DNA from: Collimonas sp. OK412
GTDB taxonomy: Bacteria > Pseudomonadota > Gammaproteobacteria > Burkholderiales > Burkholderiaceae_D
Reading direction: 5' to 3'
Length of the DNA: 64,000 nt
Assembly: GCF_900112135.1 (NCBI RefSeq)
Contig: NZ_FOLC01000008.1
Location: 154,798 to 218,797, forward strand
The notes under the pieces were generated by a model that was given only the letters and a program-made list of their open reading frames with translations, did no database searches and was not told where the DNA came from. The translations under genes and the position numbers were made by a program. This document shows, one piece after another, positions 28,208-37,501 of the stretch (its first letter is position 1; each line of letters opens with the position of its first letter).

Positions 28208-28750
28208 ATGTTGAATAATTTTTCTTCTATGCCAACGCTGTTCCTAGCGTTTTGCAGCACGATATTCTTTTACGATTATTTGTTTCGTCGCGTTCCCAAC
28301 GTATTTTTGCTGATTGCGATCACTGTGCAACTAGCATGTTTTATGTTGTTGGGGGGGGGATTGAATGGCATCGGTTGGGTGAGTGCCTTATCAGGCTTTG
28401 CAGTCGGGATGGCATTTTTTTTACCACTGTATGCGTTGCGGGCGATGGCTGCTGGCGACGTTAAATTTTTTGCCGTGATTGGCTTTTTGCTTGGCCCCGG
28501 GGCGCTATTGCCAGTCTTCTTGATAGCGTCGTTGCTTGCAGCCGTTCATGCACTAATGTTTTATATATCACGATTGGGGTTTGCTCCGAATTTGCAGATG
28601 GCAGCGGTCCGGTTTCAGCGGTGGCGGCCGTACCGATGGGTGCTGGAAAAACGCGGTAATCGCGTTGGGATTCCCTATGCAGCGTACCTCGCTGTGGCAG
28701 CCGGCTTGATGCAAATGAATGGTGCATGGATAGTGTCGGGTCTTATCTGA
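28208..28750 (+). CDS. cpaA: Tad prepilin peptidase, CpaA/TadV
   Basis: An inner-membrane aspartic protease (A24 family) that removes the Flp leader. It is 180 residues with about six membrane segments. The two catalytic aspartates are visible: D23 in YDYLFRRVPN and D84 in the GDVK motif (residues 83-86). There is no N-methylation domain, as usual for the short Tad peptidases. I chose the ATG at 28208; a TTG at 28193 lies inside the hairpin. Its start is partly occluded by the hairpin just upstream, which may limit expression relative to the pilin. Confidence 0.92.
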   Translation: MLNNFSSMPTLFLAFCSTIFFYDYLFRRVPNVFLLIAITVQLACFMLLGGGLNGIGWVSALSGFAVGMAFFLPLYALRAMAAGDVKFFAVIGFLLGPGALLPVFLIASLLAAVHALMFYISRLGFAPNLQMAAVRFQRWRPYRWVLEKRGNRVGIPYAAYLAVAAGLMQMNGAWIVSGLI

Positions 28751-28832
28751 ATCCTTATTCGCGCCACGCAGACAGGCGCAGCAGGTGCCGGTGATGTACT
28801 GATCGTATTTGCAGTAAAGATCGGGAGCAGGG

Positions 28833-29318
28833 ATGTATAAAAAATATAAATATGCGGTCCCCTCCGCCATGAGAACGGAGGGCAAGAATTTCGCTCAACG
28901 CGGTATTGCAGCCATAGAATTCGCCTTGGTGTTCCCGGTATTTTTCATGCTGTTGTACGGCATCATTACCTATGTCCTGATTTTCCTGGCCCAGCAATCG
29001 CTGGCATTGGCAGCTGAAGAAGGCGCACGTGCAGCTCTGCGGTACACCACGGCAGACCGCGGTGTTATTGGCTGCAGCACCGCTACCCAACTGATCAAAT
29101 GGCTAGGCACCGATTCTGGCGGTAACCCAATAGCTACCTGCACCCCGGTTGGGCCGGTTGCCTGTGCCCTCCCTGTGGGCACCAGTGCGCAATGCATCAC
29201 GGTCAGAGTTGTCTACCCATATAGCAGCAAGCCGCTAGTGCCGTTGCTGCTGGGATCGTTAATGAGTGTCGCGATACCTAACAAACTGGCGAGCTCAGCC
29301 ACGGTGCAAATTAATTGA
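28833..29318 (+). CDS. tadE: TadE-family pseudopilin
   Basis: A minor pilin-like protein of the Tad system. The TadE signature RGIAAIEFALVFPVFFMLLYGII at about residues 23-45 is a prepilin-like segment followed by a hydrophobic helix; a small periplasmic domain follows, with cysteines that may pair (CSTAT, CTPVG, CALPV, QCITV). Length 161 residues. GGGAGCAGGG precedes the ATG. It is probably processed by CpaA and helps pilus assembly at the inner membrane. Confidence 0.88.
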   Translation: MYKKYKYAVPSAMRTEGKNFAQRGIAAIEFALVFPVFFMLLYGIITYVLIFLAQQSLALAAEEGARAALRYTTADRGVIGCSTATQLIKWLGTDSGGNPIATCTPVGPVACALPVGTSAQCITVRVVYPYSSKPLVPLLLGSLMSVAIPNKLASSATVQIN

Positions 29319-29490
29319 AGAAGGTCGGTTGACGTTTGAGGAAGCTGAATCTTGTTTGCGTTGCAGTGCACTAGAGTTTTTCCGCCAGTGCATCTGCGTG
29401 TGTGTGACTTAGCGTCTTTCGTCAATTCGAATTTGGCATGGAAACCACTTTGAACAATCTCTTCGTTCGGACAGGCCTTGAGTACACGCT

Positions 29491-30489
29491 ATGAATAACC
29501 TGACAAAAATTGTTGCGGCGATATTGGTAGTGGCGGCGCTTGGTTTGGCGTTTGTGGCCTGGTGGCTGGGTAGTCGCCCACCACCGACAATTTCTACCGC
29601 ACAGCCGGCGGTCATCGCCAAGTCTTCCAAACAATACGAAGTCATAGTGGCGGCGCGGGTACTAGAAGCGGGCAAAGCGATCGCTACCGACGACATCAGC
29701 CTGGTGACTTTGCCGATCAATCCGGCCGGCGCATATAGCCAGGCAAGTTCAGTGGTTGGAAAAATACCATTGATCCAAATCGGCACCGGTACGCCGATTA
29801 CCGAAAGTGGTTTGGCCAGCGGCTTGGCGGTGAAACTGGCGGACGGCGAGCGTGCAGTGGCCATCCCTGTCGACGAAATTGTTGGCGCCGGAAACCGAGT
29901 CCAGGCTGGTGATTATGTAGATGTGTTTTTTACGCTCAAGCAAGGCCAGGAAATCGAAAAAACGCAATCGCGCTTGCTGATGTCGCGCCTGCACGTGTTG
30001 TCATATGGCGCCACTGTAATAGGTACAGCCACCGCTGGCGGCAGTGTCGGAGCTGTGCCGTCTCAACAGGCGCCGCAATCAGTCCAGCCGCCGCCATCGC
30101 AGCAAGGCCAGCAGGTCGCTCGTACCGCAGTGCTGGCAACGCCGGTTGCCGATGTTAACCGGCTGCTGTTGGCAACCCAGAATGGCAAATTGATGCTGGC
30201 GTTACGCAATCCCAGCGATGAGGCAATTCCAGATATGGCGCTATTCCCGGCGCCGGCCCCAGTGATCTCAGGCAAGAAGGATTTGACGCGCGATCAGAAA
30301 GAGGCATTGAAACAACCTGATAACCAGGCTTTTGCCGGCATGGAAATGAACGGATTGGCCGGAGATGCCAGGTCGCAGGCAAGCCGCAAATCGAACGCTG
30401 TACCAGGGGCAGCGTTGGCGCGCGGCGCAAGTCCCTCCGGAACTGTCGAAGTAATCCGCGGTACGCAGCGAGAGTCCGTGGCTTTTTGA
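29491..30489 (+). CDS. cpaB: Flp pilus assembly protein CpaB/RcpC
   Basis: A periplasmic Tad protein thought to bind peptidoglycan and to guide the secretin. One N-terminal membrane segment (KIVAAILVVAALGLAFVAWWL) is followed by an SAF-type domain (VIVAARVLEAGKAIATDDISLVTLPI) and the RcpC region (VAIPVDEIVGAGNRVQAGDYVDVFF). The C-terminal third is low complexity, rich in Ala, Gln and Pro. Length 332 residues. No strong ribosome site is visible; translation may be coupled weakly to the preceding gene across a 170-bp gap in which I see no gene. Confidence 0.9.
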   Translation: MNNLTKIVAAILVVAALGLAFVAWWLGSRPPPTISTAQPAVIAKSSKQYEVIVAARVLEAGKAIATDDISLVTLPINPAGAYSQASSVVGKIPLIQIGTGTPITESGLASGLAVKLADGERAVAIPVDEIVGAGNRVQAGDYVDVFFTLKQGQEIEKTQSRLLMSRLHVLSYGATVIGTATAGGSVGAVPSQQAPQSVQPPPSQQGQQVARTAVLATPVADVNRLLLATQNGKLMLALRNPSDEAIPDMALFPAPAPVISGKKDLTRDQKEALKQPDNQAFAGMEMNGLAGDARSQASRKSNAVPGAALARGASPSGTVEVIRGTQRESVAF

Positions 30490-30545
30490 CGCAAAGATGT
30501 TTTTCAATGATGGGTTTATATCAATAACAGGATTGACCGCAACTC

Positions 30546-31850
30546 ATGAAAATTCACGACCTAGTTCTGCCAATGTTGCTAAGTGCTGGCGCAATTCCCG
30601 CATTTTCCTTGGCCGCTGCCGCTGACATTACGCTTGGGATGCGTGAACAGCAAAGCTTGCCGGTTGCAGGTACGCTGGAACGCATTGCTGTAGCCGATCC
30701 GGAAGTGGCGGATGTGCTGATGGTGCGCGGCTCCGGCGGCAAGAATGGTAGCGTGATTTTGGTAGGGAAAAAGGCCGGAACCACCACTGTAACCGCATGG
30801 GCCAAGGGACTGCCGGCCAATACGTGGAGAGTGACGGTGCAGGGCGATGTGCAAGCGGCCCTGGCAGGACAGGGAGGCGCTGAGGTAAAGGTTCGCGGCG
30901 CATCGAGCGTCATCAGTGGACAGGCCCCATCGTTATTGGAGCATACAAAAAGCAGCGCTGCCGCAGCTGACGCAACCGGAAAAGGCAAAGTGCTGGATAT
31001 CTCGACCATCGATAGCGGCAATGTAGTACAGATCGATGTCAAGATTGTCGAATTCAGCAAATCGGTATTAAAAGAAATTGGCTTTGATTTCGGATTGCTT
31101 GTGAACCGTGGCAATTTCAGCTTCAATTTGTCGAGCAATCTCGCGTCCAATGGACTGTCGTCTGCCGCCTCAGCGTTCAATTTGTTGACCAAGTTTAGCC
31201 GAGGCAGTTACAGCTTGAGTAATAATCTGCGGCTGATCGAAGGCAACGGCATGGCGCGGGTGCTGGCTGAACCGTCCTTGACTGCACTTTCCGGCCAAAG
31301 CGCAAGTTTCCTGGCTGGTGGCGAACTGCCTATTCCGCAATCCGGCGGCCTCGGCACCACAACTATTGTCTACAAACCCTTTGGCATAGGCCTGACCGTA
31401 TCGCCGACCATACTGGCGAAGGGCCGGATTGCTCTGAAAGTCGCACCGGAGGCCAGCGATGTTGACTATAGCAAGACAGTTACCGCCGACGGCATATCGG
31501 TTCCTTCGATTACCACCCGGCGCGCGGATACGACGGTCGAATTGGGCGACGGAGAGAGTTTTATCATTGGTGGCCTGGTTTCGCGCACCACTCAATCGAA
31601 TGTCAACAAGATCCCGCTGCTCGGTGATTTACCGATTATTGGTAGTTTTTTTCGGAACATGAGCTACTCCCAGGCTGACAAAGAGCTGGTGATCATAGTT
31701 ACACCACACGTGGTTCAGCCTATCGCCAAGAATGTACCGCTGCCGCTGCCGGGAGACAGTCAGGAGCGACGGAATACTGCCAGTACCGCGTGGGGAAGTT
31801 ATCTGTTAGGAGGAGCGAGCCGCGACGAATTGCCGGGATTTTCAAAATAA
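30546..31850 (+). CDS. cpaC: Tad secretin CpaC/RcpA
   Basis: The outer-membrane secretin ring through which the Flp pilus leaves the cell. After a signal peptide there is the N-terminal secretin/BON-like domain (LERIAVADPEVADVLMV, GTTTVTAWAK), then the conserved secretin core (FLAGGELPIPQS, YKPFGIGLTVSPTIL, VPSITTRRADTTVELGDGES, KIPLLGDLPIIGSFF, LVIIVTPHVV). Length 434 residues. It follows cpaB by 56 bp. No separate CpaD/RcpB partner gene is visible in this locus. Confidence 0.94.
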   Translation: MKIHDLVLPMLLSAGAIPAFSLAAAADITLGMREQQSLPVAGTLERIAVADPEVADVLMVRGSGGKNGSVILVGKKAGTTTVTAWAKGLPANTWRVTVQGDVQAALAGQGGAEVKVRGASSVISGQAPSLLEHTKSSAAAADATGKGKVLDISTIDSGNVVQIDVKIVEFSKSVLKEIGFDFGLLVNRGNFSFNLSSNLASNGLSSAASAFNLLTKFSRGSYSLSNNLRLIEGNGMARVLAEPSLTALSGQSASFLAGGELPIPQSGGLGTTTIVYKPFGIGLTVSPTILAKGRIALKVAPEASDVDYSKTVTADGISVPSITTRRADTTVELGDGESFIIGGLVSRTTQSNVNKIPLLGDLPIIGSFFRNMSYSQADKELVIIVTPHVVQPIAKNVPLPLPGDSQERRNTASTAWGSYLLGGASRDELPGFSK

Positions 31851-31871
31851 GCGCCCAATTTCTTGGATCAC

Positions 31872-33176
31872 ATGATGAATGCTCGTAACAAGGCTTTGAA
31901 TGAACTGACGGCGCTTAGCCGTTTCGTCTTCTGTTCGCGCAACAGCACGCAAGCAGAATGGCTGGGTGCGGCCCTTGGCAAATGGGGCACGCTATTGCAG
32001 GAAAAAGCCGATGTAGCGGAATTGCTGTCGCGCATAGTGGAGCTCAATCCTTTGCTGGTGCTGCTGGATTTCTCAGGTATAGAGCAAGTAAGCGACCACG
32101 CCGGCGTCCTGTCGCTTGACTCTCTGGGCACAACCGCGCATGCAACCGAATTGGCGCGCGCCCTGAGTAAAACCCTTCCGACTTTGCCTTTGGTGGCGGT
32201 CGGCTCCATGGCGTTTCCCGAAGGGACGATTGCGGCCTTGCGTGCAGGCGTCAGCGATTTCATCGACGTCAGCGCTTCCGAGGATGAAGCGCGCGATGTG
32301 GTGCAGCGGGTGCTGGCCAAGGCTGCTGCGCGAGCCCCGGCGCCGGTCAAGCGCGGCCAGCTGGTGACCTTGCTCGGCGTACGTCCGGGTATCGGCACCA
32401 GCACATTGGCAGCGCACCTGGCGGACATGATCCAGCTGCGCAGTACCAGTCACGGCGGCAAGCGGAATGCGACCGACAGCCGGGTCGCATTGCTTGACCT
32501 GGGCTTGCCGGCCGGGGATGGCAAGCTGTACCTGAGCGCCAACGGCAATTTCGATTTTGCCGAAGCGGTGCGCAACCTGCGCCGTCTTGACGAGACCCTG
32601 GTGCATACGGCACTGCCGCGCAGCCCTGGCGGCGTTACCGTGATTTCCCTGCCGCACAGCCTGAGCGAAATGCGCACGGTGTCGCACCACGATGCACTGG
32701 CCTTGCTGGATCGGCTGCGCCTGTACTTTGACGTACTGATCGCCGATCTCGGCGGCTTCACCAATCATGAATTCATCGCCAACCTGACCGGCGCCGCCGA
32801 CCAGGTATGGCTGGTGACCGACCAGAGCGTCGGCGCCCTGGTGTCGCTGGCGGGCACCTTGCAGGAACTGAACGGCCGCCATCCCGACGACGGCAAGCGC
32901 CATCTGGTGGTGAACCGTTACGACGATCGTTTCGGCATGGCGGCAAACCAGATTGCCGAGCGTTTCAAATTGCCCTTGCTGGCGACTTTGCCGGAACGTA
33001 CGCTGAAGCTGACCTCCAGCGCCAACCGCGGCAAGCTGCTGCATGAAGTTGCTCCGCACGATACTTACGTCAAAGCTGTGGACGGCCTGATCGATGGCTT
33101 GCTCAGCCATGATGAGACGGCAGCGCACAAACATGGAGTGGAACGCTGGCTGCCGAAAATTTTATTGCGAAAATAA
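31872..33176 (+). CDS. tadZ: Tad localisation ATPase TadZ/CpaE
   Basis: A ParA/MinD-like protein that places the Tad machine at a cell site. The N-terminal ~130 residues form an atypical receiver-like domain; the ATPase half has a deviant Walker A (GVRPGIGTSTLAA) and later motifs such as VALLDLGLPAGDGKLYL and VLIADLGGFTNHEFIANL. Length 434 residues from the ATG at 31872; a TTG at 31863 and an ATG at 31875 are alternatives and the ribosome site is poor. It starts 21 bp after cpaC. From here on the Tad genes return to the high GC of the chromosome. Confidence 0.9.
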   Translation: MMNARNKALNELTALSRFVFCSRNSTQAEWLGAALGKWGTLLQEKADVAELLSRIVELNPLLVLLDFSGIEQVSDHAGVLSLDSLGTTAHATELARALSKTLPTLPLVAVGSMAFPEGTIAALRAGVSDFIDVSASEDEARDVVQRVLAKAAARAPAPVKRGQLVTLLGVRPGIGTSTLAAHLADMIQLRSTSHGGKRNATDSRVALLDLGLPAGDGKLYLSANGNFDFAEAVRNLRRLDETLVHTALPRSPGGVTVISLPHSLSEMRTVSHHDALALLDRLRLYFDVLIADLGGFTNHEFIANLTGAADQVWLVTDQSVGALVSLAGTLQELNGRHPDDGKRHLVVNRYDDRFGMAANQIAERFKLPLLATLPERTLKLTSSANRGKLLHEVAPHDTYVKAVDGLIDGLLSHDETAAHKHGVERWLPKILLRK

Positions 33177-33289
33177 GTAAGCAAGTAAGCAAGCAAGCCG
33201 ATTTAGATACGATGCACGCCGCTGTCTCAGAACCTGGCCAGGAAAAGACAGGAAAAGGCGGCCCCTGATGAAAGACGGGAGAAACGAAC

Positions 33290-34648
33290 GTGAGTAACCA
33301 GATTGAATTTGCCGACGACGATCAAGCGTTTACAAACACCCAGGAATTCCAGGATATCAAGACTGCGGCCTACGATCATCTGCTGACGCGGATTGAAGAA
33401 CTGGGGGCGGAGTTCGGCCGCTGGTCGCGCAGCGCGATCCAGCAATTCGTCAATCTGGACGTCGACGGTTTTGTCCGCCTGCAGCGCATTCCCTTGAATG
33501 AAGCCGAAGTACGGCAGATCGCCGACGCCCTGACCAAGGAACTGGCGGGCCTGGGGCCGCTGGAAGACCTGCTGGCCGACATGACGGTCGAAGATATCCT
33601 GATCAACGGTTACAACGACGTGTTTGTTTCGCGCCACGGCGTATTGCAGCGTGAGACGCTGCGCTTTACCGACAACGCCCATCTGCTGCGCATCGTCAGG
33701 CGCATCCTGGCGCCGCTGGGACGCCGGCTGGACGAATCGAATCCGATGGTCGACGCCCGCTTGCCCGACGGCGGCCGGCTCAACGTGGTGATCGAACCGT
33801 TGTCGGTGGATGGGCCAATGGTGTCGATCCGGAAATTCCGCAAGGAGCCGCTGAAACCTACCGACCTGCTCAATCTCGGCACCATGAACGAGGAAATATA
33901 TTCGCTGCTGGATAATGCGGTCAAAGCCCGTTGCAATATCCTGGTCTCGGGCGGCACCAGCTCCGGTAAAACATCTTTGCTGAACGCGCTGGCATTTTTC
34001 ATTCCGGAGAACGAACGTGTGGTGACAGTGGAAGACACAGCAGAGCTGTCGCTCAACCATCCGCACGTGGTGCGCCTGGAATCGCGCCTGGGCGGCTTCG
34101 AAGGCAGCGGCGCAGTCAGTATCCGCGACCTGATCCGCAACAGCCTGCGGATGCGGCCGGACCGGATTATTGTCGGCGAGGTGCGCGGCGCCGAAGTATT
34201 GGAAATGCTGCAAGCCATGAATACCGGCCATGACGGCTCGATGGGAACGATCCACGCCAATACACCGCGCGAATGCTTGTACCGGATCGAAATGCTGGCA
34301 GGGTTTGCCGGCTTCCAGGGAAGCGAAAGCAGCCTCAGGCGGCAAATTGCCGGCGCCCTTGATTTCATTGTGCAGATCGGCCGGCTCTCCAATGGCCGCC
34401 GCCGCATCGTCTCTATTACCGAAGTCACCGGCATGGGCGACAACATCATCACCCTGCAGGAACTGTATCGGCATGAAAGCTATATCGGACCGGATGGTGA
34501 AGAAGCGGATCGCTGGATATCGCTTGGTATTTTCCCGCACGCGCCAAAACTGCAGCGCCAACGGCAGCTTGGCCAGCAAAGCACCGGCAGTCCGAATACA
34601 GGTGGCCTTGGCCATAGCACGACAGGTAGCCAGCAGGGAAGGCGCTAA
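33290..34648 (+). CDS. tadA: Tad secretion ATPase TadA/CpaF
   Basis: The hexameric type II/IV secretion ATPase that powers Flp pilus assembly. Walker A is GGTSSGKTS, the Asp box TVEDTAEL, Walker B RIIVGEVRGAE and the His box TGHDGSMGTIHANTPRE, all in the usual order in the C-terminal half of 452 residues. The GTG start at 33290 has GGGAG 9 nt upstream. A run of AAGC/AAGT units lies in the 113-bp gap before it. The C-terminal tail is Gln/Gly rich. Confidence 0.96.
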   Translation: MSNQIEFADDDQAFTNTQEFQDIKTAAYDHLLTRIEELGAEFGRWSRSAIQQFVNLDVDGFVRLQRIPLNEAEVRQIADALTKELAGLGPLEDLLADMTVEDILINGYNDVFVSRHGVLQRETLRFTDNAHLLRIVRRILAPLGRRLDESNPMVDARLPDGGRLNVVIEPLSVDGPMVSIRKFRKEPLKPTDLLNLGTMNEEIYSLLDNAVKARCNILVSGGTSSGKTSLLNALAFFIPENERVVTVEDTAELSLNHPHVVRLESRLGGFEGSGAVSIRDLIRNSLRMRPDRIIVGEVRGAEVLEMLQAMNTGHDGSMGTIHANTPRECLYRIEMLAGFAGFQGSESSLRRQIAGALDFIVQIGRLSNGRRRIVSITEVTGMGDNIITLQELYRHESYIGPDGEEADRWISLGIFPHAPKLQRQRQLGQQSTGSPNTGGLGHSTTGSQQGRR

Positions 34649-34650
34649 TC

Positions 34651-35580
34651 ATGCATATCGCCTTATGGCTGCTTGCTGCAGCCTTGTTGTTGACCGGCAC
34701 CGCGTTGTGGTTGTGGCAGCGGGCACAACAGCGTGCGCAGCAAGATGTCAGCGCCGCATTTGTGAATCGGCAGATCCAGGGGATGCAGCAAGCTCAGAAG
34801 CTGCCTCTCGACCAGGGCGAAACGGAGCCGAAACTGCAGCTGCGGATAGAGGCTTTGCGCCATTTCTTTATGCGTGCCGGAATCCAGCATCCCACCGGAA
34901 CACTGTATTTCCAGCTGCTGACGCCAGGATTCATCCTGATCCTGCTGGCGTTGGTACTGGGTGGGTGGCTGTCTGCGTTGGGTACGTTGTTGTTGTACAT
35001 CTTGCTGATGATTTTTTATTTTTGGCTCAGAACTTCGAAGCTGCAACGCACCATGGTGCGGCAATTGCCGGGATTCCTGGATACCCTGGTACGCCTGGTC
35101 ACCATCGGCAACAGCATAGGTTCTGCCTTTCAAACCGGAATACTTGGGACCGAAGGACCGCTGCGGGTAGTCCTGGATCGCGCCAACCGGCAAGTACAGG
35201 CTGGGGTGGAATTGGAACATGCTTTACGTCAGCAGGCCGCGATTTTCCGGTTTAAGGAACTGGATCTGGTTGCCGCCGTCATTGGCGTTTCTGCCCGCTT
35301 TGGGGGACGTTCCGATCTGGTCCTGGAGCGCATGGCCGCGTTCATGCGCGACCTGGAACATGCGCAGAATGAATTGTCCGCGCTCTCTGCAGAAATTCGC
35401 TTGTCGGCCTGGATCATGGGCATATTGCCTGTGGCTATCGGCATGTTCCTGATCATTTTCAATAACGACATGTTTGTCAATATGTGGCATGACCCGATTG
35501 GGAAAAAAATGCTGATCGGCGCGGTCTTGCTTGAAATGATGGGCGGCTATGGATTGTTTCGGCTGGCGCGAACGGTTTGA
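34651..35580 (+). CDS. tadB: Tad inner-membrane platform protein TadB
   Basis: One half of the inner-membrane platform, a GspF-domain protein. It is 309 residues, with an N-terminal anchor (HIALWLLAAALLLTGTALWLW), two membrane segments in the middle, the T2SSF domain (LPGFLDTLVRLVTIGNSIGSAF ... FGGRSDLVLERMAAFMRD) and C-terminal membrane segments. GGAAGG precedes the ATG and the gap after tadA is 2 nt, so the genes are coupled. Confidence 0.94.
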   Translation: MHIALWLLAAALLLTGTALWLWQRAQQRAQQDVSAAFVNRQIQGMQQAQKLPLDQGETEPKLQLRIEALRHFFMRAGIQHPTGTLYFQLLTPGFILILLALVLGGWLSALGTLLLYILLMIFYFWLRTSKLQRTMVRQLPGFLDTLVRLVTIGNSIGSAFQTGILGTEGPLRVVLDRANRQVQAGVELEHALRQQAAIFRFKELDLVAAVIGVSARFGGRSDLVLERMAAFMRDLEHAQNELSALSAEIRLSAWIMGILPVAIGMFLIIFNNDMFVNMWHDPIGKKMLIGAVLLEMMGGYGLFRLARTV

Positions 35581-35613
35581 TGGCAATTGAACGTTGCATG
35601 AGGCGGAGTCAAG

Positions 35614-36564
35614 GTGAACACGACACAACACATCCTCATTATCTTGGCGATCTTGTTGCTGGCGGCGGCATTGCTGCTGGTGGGCGGCGCGCTGCTGGCG
35701 AGAGCATGGCGGCTCAAGCGGAATCTGGCTACGATCGAACTCAAAATTGCCGCACATGATAAACCTGGGGCCGCGCCAGATGGAAACAAGCCAGGCTGGC
35801 GCGATCGCCTGGTTTCACTCAGTGCCAGTTGGCTGGATACGCCATTGGGCCGACAGCTTGTGGCGGAAGAAGACCGTCATCTGCTGGATCAATGCGGCGT
35901 CAATGATCTGCACGGGAAGTCCCTGTTTTTCTTGGCCAGGGTGGTGCTGGCGATCTGTTTTCCGCTGCTGGGCATATTGCTGTTTAACCGGGGAGGATGG
36001 TCATCGCTTTTGCTGATTATTTTTTTTGGCATCGCTTTGGGATACATGTTGCCGAAATGGGTGATGCGCCGGGTCGCTGTAAAACGCCAGCGTCTGGCGG
36101 CCGAGGAACTGCCATTGCTGATTGATTTGCTGCGTTTGCTGCAGGGGGTAGGTTTGTCGGTTGACCAGAGTTTGCATGTCATTGAAAACGAATTCAGCAA
36201 TGTGCTGAAGGTGCTGGGAGAGGAATTGACTATCGCCGGCCGCCAATACAGTACAGGACGCAGTCGGGAGCAATCGATGCGGCGGTTCTCCACGGTGTTT
36301 GACAATGAAGACTTGCGCGCGGTATCGCGCTTGCTGGTGCAGGTAGAGCATCACGGCGGCGCTGTGCAAGAGCCGCTCAAGCAATTCAGTGAACGGATCC
36401 GCGAGCAACGCAAGCTGGACATGAAGGAAAAAGTAGGAAAGCTGACAGTGAAGATGACCGGAGTGATGGTAATGACGCTGTTGCCGGGATTATTGGTGAT
36501 TACCGGAGGGATCGGTTTCCTGGCGGTGATCAGGGCTATATCGAAAATGGGCGCAAGTTTATGA
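35614..36564 (+). CDS. tadC: Tad inner-membrane platform protein TadC
   Basis: The second GspF-like platform protein, a partner of TadB. It is 316 residues with an N-terminal anchor, a central membrane pair and the T2SSF domain (AEELPLLIDLLRLLQGVGLSVDQSLHVI), ending in a hydrophobic pair (MVMTLLPGLLVITGGIGFLAVI). The GTG start at 35614 has a GGCGGAG site 6 nt upstream. Its stop overlaps the start of tadD in an ATGA. Confidence 0.94.
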   Translation: MNTTQHILIILAILLLAAALLLVGGALLARAWRLKRNLATIELKIAAHDKPGAAPDGNKPGWRDRLVSLSASWLDTPLGRQLVAEEDRHLLDQCGVNDLHGKSLFFLARVVLAICFPLLGILLFNRGGWSSLLLIIFFGIALGYMLPKWVMRRVAVKRQRLAAEELPLLIDLLRLLQGVGLSVDQSLHVIENEFSNVLKVLGEELTIAGRQYSTGRSREQSMRRFSTVFDNEDLRAVSRLLVQVEHHGGAVQEPLKQFSERIREQRKLDMKEKVGKLTVKMTGVMVMTLLPGLLVITGGIGFLAVIRAISKMGASL

Positions 36565-37463
36565 AATCTTTCATGACGCAGGCAAACACTGCCGATCAGG
36601 GACAACATCATGTTCTGTCAATCAGGGTTTTGCCATTCCTGATCGTGCTTGCTTCAACATTGCTGGCCGCTTGTTCCACCAATTCTGCAAAGGTATATGC
36701 GCAGCAGAACGAAGCAGCGCTGCTGCGTCAGCAAGAAGAGGAGAAAGCGCCGACACCGGACAATAAAGGCATGTATCTGGGCCTGATCCGGCAAATGCAG
36801 GAGCAGGGCATGTACTTTGCGTCGCTGGCGCATATCGATGCTTACGAACAGAAAAATGGCAGCGCACCTGAGGTGCAGCGCTTGCGCGCCGACGCTTTGC
36901 GCGAAACGAGACAAGGCGCCGCAGCGGAAACTGCTTACCGGAAACTGCTGAATTCTTCTGAAGCTGGCGCTGCCTGGCACGGCCTGGGCTTGCTGGCGGC
37001 ACAAAACGGCGATTACAAGGGTGCAGCCGCATCGTTGCGGGAAGCTGTAAAAGTGGAGCCGACTAATCCTGTGATGCTGAGCGACCTGGGTTACGCAATG
37101 TTGCGCAGTGGCGATATCGCTGCCGCCCGTGTGCCGCTGGCGCAGGCTGCGGAGCTGGCGCCGGACAATCGCAAGATGATAGGGAATCTGGCGCTGTTGC
37201 TGCTGGTTTCCGGCGATGTGGAAAAAGCGCGCGCCGTGATGGACAAAGCGGCCCTGCCTGCAGACAGCCGTGCGGCTGTCTATGGATTGGCCGCGGAAAT
37301 CGGACAACAGCGGCCGACGGTGGTTGCAGCTCAAGATCCTGCTGGCAGCGTGAAATCCATTGCGAGCGGAGCTGCCGCTACGGCAGCCAAAAAGACAAAT
37401 CCGACAGTGCCGCCTGCGACGCCGTTCCAGTCGATGCTGGACCGGTTTGGCAATGGCGGCTGA
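36561..37463 (+). CDS. tadD: Tad TPR lipoprotein TadD
   Basis: A tetratricopeptide lipoprotein that acts as a pilotin-like helper for the secretin. A late lipobox (LLAACSTN, Cys at about residue 38) follows a long N-terminal region; three to four TPR units follow (AWHGLGLLAAQNGDYKGAAASLREAVKVEP; LSDLGYAMLRSGDIAAARVPLAQAAELAP, each written here at its start). Length 300 residues. It overlaps tadC by 4 nt (ATGA). Confidence 0.9.
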   Translation: MKSFMTQANTADQGQHHVLSIRVLPFLIVLASTLLAACSTNSAKVYAQQNEAALLRQQEEEKAPTPDNKGMYLGLIRQMQEQGMYFASLAHIDAYEQKNGSAPEVQRLRADALRETRQGAAAETAYRKLLNSSEAGAAWHGLGLLAAQNGDYKGAAASLREAVKVEPTNPVMLSDLGYAMLRSGDIAAARVPLAQAAELAPDNRKMIGNLALLLLVSGDVEKARAVMDKAALPADSRAAVYGLAAEIGQQRPTVVAAQDPAGSVKSIASGAAATAAKKTNPTVPPATPFQSMLDRFGNGG

Positions 37464-37501
37464 CCGTTATGCAGTTTAATTTTTGTTCAAGAGGTCGACA
37501 A

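Noticed and set aside
36975..36989. TGGCACG with GC at sigma-54 spacing
   Set aside because: Lies inside tadD coding sequence and lacks the TTGC element (reads GGGC).
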